Below, piece after piece: positions 55,400 through 64,000 of a stretch of DNA of 64,000 nucleotides; within the stretch, counting starts at the first letter, position 1; each line of letters starts with the position of its first letter. The position numbers and the translations under genes were made by a program. The DNA comes from Culex pipiens pallens (Eukaryota > Arthropoda > Insecta > Diptera > Culicidae), in NCBI RefSeq assembly GCF_016801865.2, contig NC_068939.1:122809671-122873670 (forward strand). Reading direction: 5' to 3'. The notes beneath the pieces are model-generated. The model saw only the letters and a list, made by a program, of their open reading frames with translations, made no database searches and was not told the DNA's origin.

Positions 55400-56840
55400 A
55401 AACATGAACCCATCGATTTCCATCGACTTTTCTGAGGAAAAATCCTTATAAATCGAAAAAAAATCTTTAAAAAAAGTTGCTCTAGATCCCCCGACGAAAT
55501 ATTTCGCTGGACCCCGCAAAATGTCGGGAAAGAGCCCTTCTTTCATGGTGCCAAATAATAGACTTGCCGAATTTTTTATTTTAATGTTCTCGGAACCCAT
55601 CTCGGTTTTGACATTTTAAATCTTTTGGGTTTGGTAAATGGTAAAAATAGTATTACTTAAATACTTATAAAATGATAAAATTAGCTCAATGGAAATGAAT
55701 AGACTAAATCTTTGGACAATTTTCTACAAAGAGCAGATAAAATTTCTTTCTTAACGAGAAGTTTGTGTGATTGAATTAAGATTTAAAAAATATTTTAAAA
55801 TTTTGGCAATTTTCAGTACAACAAATTTAGTAATGAGAAAAATCAGTTCCAACTCTAATGCAAATTCAAATTTTCATGAAAAAATATGTTTCTTATGATT
55901 AAGGACATAATTCTAACTATTCATTTACTTTTCCACAAATTTTTATGACATTTCTTCAAAATTTCCCGAAAATTAAGGGGCAAAAAAATGGATGCACTTT
56001 ATCAATGGATTGTTATTTATTACAAAGATTGTGTATTCAATTTTTATGTATTTTTAGTCAATTAGTAGAATGTTAGGCTTAGGTAGTTGATTTTTATGTT
56101 TAAACATATTTCTCGAAGAAAAAAAAGCAACAATTTAATAATAATAATTTTTCTGTTTGAATTTAGATGGCCATTCAACTGGGGTTGCTAAGATACGGTC
56201 TGTTACAGAAATCAACTTGATAAAAATCATTGGTTCGATTTTCGTTTGAGTTTGAAGTAAATCATGTTTTTGAAAAATTGCTTTGCCCAGTCGGTCCTAG
56301 TGTAAGACGATTGCATTTTTTTGTATGGAAAAGGCATGAATTTGACAATGAATAAAAATCTCATGCAGAAAAAACTGAAATCTTTAAAATTTGCTCTTAT
56401 TTAATGCAGTTAAAGGTTGAGTCACAGACAAACAGACCTGTCCCCTTTTCAAAAACCACCAATCAGAAATTTAACGGTTATTTTGAATGTCTGAATTGCC
56501 TGAAACTGCATTTTAATGTTAAATAAATAATTATAAAATGCGGTGCGTGCATTCGTGACTATAGAAGTCTCTTGTGAGGAGTGATTGTTGATTTTCGAGT
56601 TGTTCCATAAATTATGTCTGTTTGTCCATGGTTGAATGTTACAGTAAATGCGTGAACATATTTTTGAGATTCTCAAATAATAAAAATCATAATAATTACG
56701 CATTTTATCAGCAAACCCTTCTTAGCAGCTTATTCTCTCCTAAAATGCCAAAACCATAACATGATCCGCCACATTTTATGCTCATTTTACCTAATGCCAA
56801 TCTTCGAAAAGGTCACCCGGCGAATTAACACGTTACGTTG
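55400..56840. other. AT-rich intronic stretch, no gene
   Basis: No domain, splice-bounded exon or inverted repeat stands out. Frames are short and AT-driven. Confidence 0.45.
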
Positions 56841-56852
56841 GTATGGCCACAT

Positions 56853-56914
<62 letters not shown>
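56853..56914. repeat. (CA)n microsatellite
   Basis: About 30 consecutive CA dinucleotides between CATGCAAA and TAAACTCC. Smaller CA/TG runs are at 62081-62108 and 11896-11965. Confidence 0.95.
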
Positions 56915-56917
<3 letters not shown>

Positions 56918-56939
56918 AACTCCTGCGTAAATTAATAAA

Positions 56940-58150
56940 CGTGTAGTACCGTGACGCGTGCATCGTAAAGTACGGTCATGAAAACAAGTAAAAAAAAGCC
57001 CGTAATCTAATTTTCACCCGGTTCATGCTCGAGAACGACGAAAATTACCGTTCCGATAACATTGCCACCGAAAATCGCTGCCAAAAATGGGCCTCTTCTG
57101 CGGGAGGTAGAACACGGGCAACAAAGAAAGTGAGGGTGTACCTATTTTCGACCTATTCAATCATAACAGTTTTTAAATTATTTGGAATATGTGACGTTTT
57201 TATTAAAAAAATCGCAGGCATTTTAAAAACCATTTTGTTCAGAATTGTTAAGGTCAAAAATAGCATTCACCGCCAAGGTCTTGCCCAACCTACCACATTA
57301 CGGCGAATTACGCCGAGACGCCGTGGTAAATTTAGCCTCATTCGACACTTATTGGTAATTTTTGGCACCGTTGATGGTTTCTTTCAAGTTTTGCCGTGTG
57401 CCAATATCGATCCCGACGACCTTCTTAGATTATACCATTTCTTCTAGTTACCCAATTTTACCTCAAGTGCGCCAACCTCTAAAATCGCGTTATCTGTCAT
57501 CCTTTGCTCGGTTTGTGGCCAATTACGTCGTACCTGGAAGAAAACCATCGCAGCAAATCCAGGTAGACACCGTGGACTCGGTTACCCCGGGAAACGGTTG
57601 CCAATTCAACGGAGTCGCACAATTGCCATCATCAAAGCAAGCCGGAGTCTATTGGCGGGGAGGTTTATCTAGAAATTGGGAAGCATTTCACCGCCGCCGC
57701 CGCCGGCTTTGATGTGATTGGCCTTTCTGTAGGATGACAGAATAAGCCTAGGTTTTGTGAGTTGAACGGCACAAGTGTACATGAGAGACATCAATGGCAA
57801 ATGATTAGTCCTATCATTTGTGATGTCGGGGATCGATTTTTCGACAGAATGGCTAGGGTTTGATCAAACGAAATTTAATATAGATTCTGATTTGATGCTC
57901 AATTTAAATAAACGAATCTATGTTTGACAACAATCACTTTCGATCTGTTGGATACTTACTGTACGATTAGTAAGTTATCGTTTTATTGAAAATATCCATT
58001 AACCAAAATTATCATTTTTTAACTTTTTTCGAATCTTTCTTTTGTAATTATTTCAAAACATCCAAAAACCAAAAAAAAAAGGAAATTTGGGACATTGAAC
58101 CATACAAAAAACTCCCTGATTTATGGTTTGAACTTTATCTTACCAGATTT
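56940..58150. other. GC-richer unique stretch, no recognised gene
   Basis: 57000-57720 is non-repetitive with higher GC (CCGCCGCCGCCGCCGG at 57690) and two frames of 116-140 codons, neither with a domain or clear splice context. It might be a regulatory region or a non-coding exon; I cannot decide from sequence alone. Confidence 0.35.
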
Positions 58151-58154
58151 TACA

Positions 58155-58418
58155 ATTGGGTTCTAAAATGATGCTTAGATTGCTGATATTATTGTTTTCC
58201 TTTGTACGACCACAAAAAAATTAACCTCGTGGTCCTTCTTGACAGAAAAGGTCCTACTTGACAGCTCTTTCCAAGGGGACCATAGTTGATCCATCGAAAA
58301 AAATTTGTCTCTTCAACTTTAGTTTGCATTAAAATAAAAAAAAGTGATCCGAAATGGTTTTTAAGTGTGTTTTTAATCGCTGTACATACAAATTTATACA
58401 GGACTTTAGGACCCTATT
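58155..58418 (+). mobile_element. ATTGGGTNCTAAA element, copy 3, internally deleted
   Basis: Starts ATTGGGTTCTAAAATG and retains TTCTTGACAGAAAAGGTCCT and CCAAGGGGACCATAGTTGAT. It lacks about 65 bp relative to copies 1 and 2 and has an eroded right end. Confidence 0.7.
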
Positions 58419-58419
58419 G

Positions 58420-59040
58420 TAATCGTAACTTTAAAGCAACCTAATAAATTTATTTGGCACATACGTCACTTTTGCTTAACACATTGTACGGGTCAGGAAA
58501 AAAATACGCAATGAGTACCGTGCAGCTTCTAGCAAATCTAGCAAAATTGCTTTACCGCACCGTTGATTGGATTATCTCCCGTTATGTTATGGCTGGCACT
58601 GCCGAGGAAAGTGACAGAGCTGGTATTAGCAACGAATAAAAGATTTGTTTTGGACAAGCTTGCTCTCAAAAACTAAACTATACATGTAGATGGAGATTAT
58701 TATTATTATTTCAAAAGAAGCATCAGAGTAGGGGTGACTATGGGTACAAAAATGATACTGTCAACTGGGGCAAATTGGGAACACAGACAGCAGTTTTAAA
58801 AGCATTAAAAAGTTCCAAATCAGTACACTAATTTAGTTGATCTGTAACTATTATAACCGAAATCAATCAAAACTATCAAAATAGAGGGTACCTTTCTCCC
58901 ATTTAAATAGTAATTCCTAATGAAATATAAATAATTCGATAAAAAAAATGCACAGTCATTTTTATGCATAACTTTCGAAAACTTAAAACTCAATAAAGAA
59001 GGGATCATCAATTTTCAATCATTCTTTAATATATTTTTTG
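58420..59040. other. Non-coding stretch
   Basis: AT-rich, no gene. A 61-codon frame at 58454 shows no recognisable motif. Confidence 0.4.
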
Positions 59041-59545
59041 TTTTCTAACTTGGACAAGGTTTTGACAGTTTTTTCATCAAAATGTCTGAGGTCCTACTTT
59101 AAAAAATGCATAAACTTAGGTGCTCAAAACTTTTGATAGGGTTGCCAGGTATTCAATCTGAATGGCTTATCAGAAAGGTCTTCTAATGAACACTTAAGTG
59201 CTCATAAGTTTAGGTATGGTTATCAGATTTTCAATCTTTTAGGCTCATTAAATAGGTCCTTTAAATACTTAATGGGTTTTCAAAAACACAAAAATCACGC
59301 CGGACATTCTTTAAAAAGGTTTTTAACATAACTAATGAAATACTTTTAATTTGAAATTAATCTCCATAATTTTTAATAGAGACTTCTGGCACCCTAAGTT
59401 GGATCGAATGAGACCAAAACGGTTGAAATCGGTTCAGTCAGTGCCGAGATAGTTGAGTTACAATGTGGGTAGGATGTCGAAAAAAGAAGTTCATTTTCCA
59501 AGTGATTTTAAAGCCTTTCCTCAGTAAGGTGAGAAAGGCAAAAAA
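59040..59545 (-). repeat. Truncated inverted member of the CCTTCCTCAC family
   Basis: Ends AAAGCCTTTCCTCAGTAAGG then GTGAGAAAGGCAAAAAAA and contains GGGTTGCCAGGTATTCAATC, matching the family's left end and satellite unit in reverse. Confidence 0.55.
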
Positions 59546-59555
59546 AAAATAACCC

Positions 59556-60040
59556 TCTAATGGCCAATTTTTTCCGAAAACTTTGTATTTTTCCCATGTT
59601 TATAGGTCGTTTTAAGCAACTTTTGTTTTGCGAGAAACTTAACTTTTCTTGTTTTTTCTGGTTTTTGTTTTTCTTGTTTCTTGCTTTTTAAGTATTTTTG
59701 TTTGCATTTATCTTGTTAAGTTTATATTTGTTTTTGATAGTCTTTGGCTTTTTATACCAACACCTATCTTTACCTTTTGAGTTTTTTCATGTTTTTACAG
59801 ACACCTTTTTCAATTTTTTGCTAATTTTTCACGTTTTCAACTATATAATGATACCATTACCATTGAAATAGTAAAAAATTTGTAGATTCAAAGTCTGGAC
59901 CAATAAAAAAATACTTATTTTTGCTTAACATATTGAAAATGTCAGTAAAAAACACAGCCAAAGTTGACGCCAGAAAAAAATCTTTTTAAAAACATTGGAA
60001 AGGTTCCAACCCTGAAATTTTCGAAAATTTTAATAGTTCT
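59556..60040. mobile_element. Truncated TTAA-family element
   Basis: AACCCTCTAATGGCCAATTT opens it and AACACAGCCAAAGTTGACG and CCAACCCTGAAATTTTC follow, as in 60962-61578. The right terminus is missing and the sequence runs into another repeat at 60066. Confidence 0.6.
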
Positions 60041-60065
60041 CTAAATCACAAAGAAGAAAACGCAT

Positions 60066-60235
60066 ATAAAAGAAACAGATTTTCGAATATTGACGTACCA
60101 TTTTTGTATGGACAGCTGCCAAAACTGTATGGAGACTTGTATGGGTGAACCAATGACATAAAATAGCTTCTTTGGACATTGGGAGGGCCCCAACAAATTT
60201 TGAGCCAAATAAAAAAATACAAAAAATAAAAATGG
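60066..60235 (+). repeat. Copy of the 37030-37340 repeat family
   Basis: ACAGATTTTCGAATATTGAC, TGGACAGCTGCCAAAACTGT and GGGTGAACCAATGACATAAA align directly with 37170-37260. Confidence 0.6.
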
Positions 60236-60712
60236 TCGAAAACAGCCGATTTCGTAGAGATTTTAGGGATATTCGATTTTAATTAATTTATCAAGCTTTT
60301 TTTATAGGCGATTTTTTACCTGGCCAAAATGTAATCATTTTCGAATGTTTTTTTTTCTAGTTTACTATACATCAACAGCGATGAATGCTTTGTCAAACGA
60401 GTGCTAAGCTTTCATCTGTTGCCGACGTTTAAGCGGCTCAGTGAAAGCTCTGACAGAACAATACATCAAGCGTCTCCATCGAAAACATATCCAAGTGACC
60501 CCCTTTCTTCATGTCTCACTAAATCCTACTGAACTGTCTGTGCAATCTCATGTCGACGTGCTCGTGCTATCTTGTCGCACGTCGCATGTTGACGTTCCGA
60601 GATGTTTTAATGTTTGACCTTGATTAAACAAAAACTAGAGCACGCAATGTAAACAATAGACACGATTTGTTTGGTTGAATTTGGTCACCGGACTTTCGCG
60701 TTATAATTAAAA

Positions 60713-62229
60713 ACTAACTTAATCCACCTATGTGGTTGGCGCCTTCCTCACTTTTTACAAACATTTGGTGATATGATGGGTTTGGACACCAATTTCTCAA
60801 TAAAAAAAATACACAAATGTCACTTAAGCGGTCATAACTTGAGACTGAGCGTTGCCAGATCTTCAAACCTAACCAACGATGGGTCGGATGATGGATCCGA
60901 ACATAGTTTACAAACATTAAAGTGAGATCCGGCTTCAAAAAAGTACATAAATATCACTTAACCCTCTACCGCCAAAATTTTTTTTTCGAAAATTTTTATT
61001 TTTCCCGTGTTCAGGAGGTCATTTTGAGCAACTTTTGTTCTACGAAAAACTTAACTTCTCTTGTTTTATGTTTTTCTTGTTTCATTTTTAGTTTTTTAAT
61101 TTGCATTTATCTTGTTTAGTTTATGTTTGTTTTTGGTAGTATTTGGCCTACTCTACTACCTCCTATCATTACATTTTGCCTATCTAATTTTTTCATGTTT
61201 TTACAGTAGCTTTTTCAATTTTTTGCATGTGTTTCACATTTTCTGCTATAAAATGGAACCATTATCATTTAAATTGTAAATAAATGCGTAGAGGCATAGT
61301 CTGGGGCACTAGAAAAATTACTGCATACTTATTTTTACTTAAAATATAGGAAATGTTAGTAAAAAACACAGCCAAAGTTGACCCCTAAAAAAATTACATT
61401 TTTAAAAACATTGGCAAAGTCACATAAAACAAGTCAAACTTCAAACCCTAAAATTTTCCAAAATTTTAAAAGTTCTTCTTTCCAATGCTTTTTGAAGATC
61501 AAAAATTGGTTGAAAAATGGATTTTTGGCGATTTTTTAAATCGAAGCCCGTCTAGAGGCGGGGTTGGGTTGTAGAGGGTTAAATTGTCATAAGTTGAGAC
61601 AGGGTTGCCAGATCTTCAATGTTTTGGACTCATTGAAAAGGTCTTTTGATTACCTAACCAACGATGGGTCGGATGATGGATCCGGACATAGTTTACATAC
61701 ATTTAAGTGAGATCCGGCTTCAAAAAAGTACATAAATATCACTTAAGTGGTCATATCTCGAGAAAGGGTTGTCAGATCTTCAATGTTTTGGACTCATTGG
61801 AAAGGTCTTTTGATTACCTAACCAACGATGGGTCGGAAGATAGATCCGGACATAGTTTTCATATAGATAAGTGAGATCCGGCATCAAAATTCCAGCACCT
61901 GATTCGCAATTCTGACACTTTTTTATACATAACTTTTGAACTACTTATCGGATCTTCAAACAATTCAATAGTGCAGTATGGGGCACCAAAACAAATCGAA
62001 TGCAACTTGTTTGACTCAAATCGGATCAGCCAGTGCCGAGAAAACTTGGCAAGTATTTTGAGCACCAAAGTGAATACGCACACACATACACACACACACA
62101 CACACACAGACATTTGTTCAGTTTTCGATTCTGAGTCGATAGGTATACATGAATATAGGTCTACGAGTTGTTTTTCAAAAGTTCATTTTTCGAGCAGGAT
62201 TATAGCCTTACCTCAGTGAGGAAGGCAAA
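60713..62229 (-). mobile_element. CCTTCCTCAC-family element carrying a TTAA insertion
   Basis: In plus orientation it opens CTAACTTAATCCACCTATGT and closes CCTTACCTCAGTGAGGAAGG, the reverse of the 11774 element. It has about two satellite units (CTAACCAACGATGGGTCGGA repeats at 60868, 61656 and 61818) and a CA run at 62081-62108. A 617-bp TTAA element interrupts it. Confidence 0.65.
60962..61578. mobile_element. 617-bp TTAA-flanked element, complete copy
   Basis: CCCTCTACCGCC at the left and GGTTGTAGAGGG at the right with TTAA on both sides (60958-60961, 61579-61582). The host satellite reads AATATCACTTAAGTGGTCAT without insertion at 61735-61754, so the target and TTAA duplication are directly visible. 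Confidence 0.8.
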
Positions 62230-62399
62230 ACGTTTACGGTAGTCGGGCATGTACGTGTGTCAAACGCGTTCTGACCTGAAATCTGACTGACAGCAATTTT
62301 CAGGGTGTGTCAAGAAAGCACGAAAAGATTAAAACTTCTTTCATATGAAAAGTGAGAACAATGCACGGAGTTTTTTTTTGGGTTTTGTTGAGTATCTCA

Positions 62400-63660
62400 G
62401 AGTTGAAATCGAATTTTGACAAGATAGCACAATCACGACGATGTAAAGACATCAAAAAACAACAACAAACTCCTGCCCGCTGCTTGCTTCTGCTTTTCTG
62501 TCAACTGCGCCATAATCGGACTTGGTCGTTTTTTATGTGACAGGAAAGAGGGTGCGGCAGGGAGGGTACTCTACAGCGTCCTGAACTTTGTGATAACAAA
62601 AGGATAAGAACAATATCGGGAGCAAGAAGAAGCAGAAGAAGATCAACCAAGGATGCTTTCTCTGCCGATGTCACGTTGAGAGCGCACGTTCAGAGGAGCC
62701 ATAATGTTTCAAGGATTACGGACGTCACCACCTTGCTGCAGCACTTGGTGGCTTGATGGGGTGGTCTTTTTCAAAAATTATTTATTTAGTTTTGTTTAAA
62801 ACTGGCTTAGCATAAATTTCAAATAGGTATGGGTGAAAAAAATACTTCTCGGATAAAAATTTCAAGTTTTAAACTTACAGTCACCCTAACCTAGTGTCCA
62901 CATGTGCCCAGTGGGACGAAAGCGCTTTGAGTTTGTTCGATCGGAAAAGCTGGACGTTGGCCAAACCAGGGAGATTGAATTCTTTCCACCACCAGTGTCG
63001 TGGGAGAATTTCACCCCCGATGGTCAAAGTCATAACATAATTTAGCTTTTGTTCAGAACTGTTCCATCTCTCATTCCAAGCTTCTTCGTCTGCTTATTGA
63101 AGAACGGGTCCTTGGAAAAGTGCATAATTTATCGAGTTTGTTCTGAAGCCTGAGTTAGAGCTGAGCAAGTGGTAGTAAATTTCTACTGGAGTCTGCATTT
63201 TCCAGTGACTCAACGTAATTCTGGGGATTGGTCATTCTCCACCAACTCACAAGGCATCGGAAAAAGTAAAGTAAATTCAAATTCCAAACATAAATATTCT
63301 AGGAAACTTTCTTAGCTTTTGAAAATATGAAACCGTCATTCACAGCAAAAATATCTCGCTTCGTTCAACTCTTCTACCCAGATCATCCCACACGAGAAAG
63401 TTCTTTCCTCCCGATCCGAGGCATCTCATGAATTAAACATATCAATCAACCTGCGTACTCTGATCCCCAGTTGCGCGAGAGAAAGTTGTTGGGGGTGGTG
63501 CAAAACCACTTGATATGCCGAGAACGCCATTACGTCACGCACAGACACGTGTCGAACAAATCGAATGCGACGCGTGATCATAAATTGTAATGTTGCTCTC
63601 GTCGCAACCCACATCCTCATCCTCTGCCAACATCCTCTGAAAGGTCTCTTCTTGCTCGTC
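62400..63660. other. Unique non-coding sequence
   Basis: GC-richer, non-repetitive, with GAAGAAGCAGAAGAAG near 62627. No exon with splice support recognised; probably intronic or regulatory DNA. Confidence 0.4.
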
Positions 63661-63669
63661 CTTCGTTAA

Positions 63670-63819
63670 CCCTCTACAGTACATCATAATTGCACAATTT
63701 CTAAATATATTTGATCCTAAAAATGTAAAGTGGAGCTCTAAAAACCTTTAACAAAAAAACCTCATGTACAATGAAATTCAACTTCCTAACATGAAAAACG
63801 AAATAAAATCAGTAGAGGG
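63670..63819. mobile_element. 150-bp TTAA-family MITE
   Basis: CCCTCTACAG at the left and CAGTAGAGGG at the right, TTAA before and TTAG after (one base changed). Much shorter internal sequence than its relatives. Confidence 0.6.
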
Positions 63820-64000
63820 TTAGCAACGTCAAACTGCCGTGAGTCACGCGTGTACCGTTCAAAGCACTGACGACTTCACGAAACAAGTAGAGTCGTTTAT
63901 TCTGGTCTGAGAGCGTCATCACGCAAAAAAAACCACGAGTCCTGGCGTCAAACTGTCTGCCTGACGGGTATGTTTATGTTATGTCTGGCTAAAACAGAGT

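Larger units (their letters stand above)
60580..62330 (-). repeat. Dispersed repeat split by a nested insertion
   Basis: 60580-60712 and 62230-62330 are the two halves of the repeat intact at 3735-4060 (reverse orientation). Between them sits a CCTTCCTCAC-family element. Confidence 0.65.

Overview
The window is animal nuclear DNA, almost certainly from a culicine mosquito (Culex-like). It holds spliced genes with GT-AG introns (muscle tropomyosin, an immune modular serine protease) in a very repeat-rich, AT-rich setting with many short inverted-repeat transposons, tRNA-derived SINEs and simple-sequence arrays. There are no operons, CRISPR arrays or bacterial signals. The genus call is inference from gene content and repeat style.

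Layout. (1) Positions 2-2797, minus strand: one unbroken 932-codon reading frame running off the left edge, a large protein I do not recognise. (2) 2960-9350: nested mobile elements and a SINE. (3) 9501-9583, plus strand: an 83-nt tropomyosin terminal exon with its 3' UTR but no partner exons in the window. (4) 10486-22507, minus strand: a modular serine protease (signal peptide, four LDLa, two CCP-like modules, trypsin domain), tail-to-tail with the tropomyosin exon. Its 7.5-kb last intron is full of transposons, including a 3-kb element carrying a 164-bp satellite. A 1,990-bp hAT-like element with a perfect 8-bp target duplication sits inside the third coding exon. (5) 25.2-34.4 kb, plus strand: a Tm2-type tropomyosin gene (284 aa) with two alternative 83-nt last exons and a plausible GC-rich promoter region. 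(6) 38.2-39.7 kb: two abutting heptamer arrays. (7) 39.9-40.6 kb: 5' leader and first coding exon of an unidentified plus-strand gene whose first intron runs past the right end. (8) 40.6-64 kb: that long intron, with a decayed jockey-type gag-like ORF1, several MITE families, another heptamer array, SINE-like copies and a three-layer nested insertion.

How the genes relate. The tropomyosins build thin filaments and cytoskeletal cables. The protease matches the apical enzymes that start extracellular Toll/melanization cascades. The orphan tropomyosin exon next to a complete Tm2 gene is best explained by a Tm1-Tm2 type cluster whose other member lies left of the window, with the protease between them; this is inference. 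The most notable features are the hAT insertion in the protease exon, which also supplies an in-frame pair of candidate splice sites, and several insertions whose undisturbed target sites are still readable elsewhere in the window.
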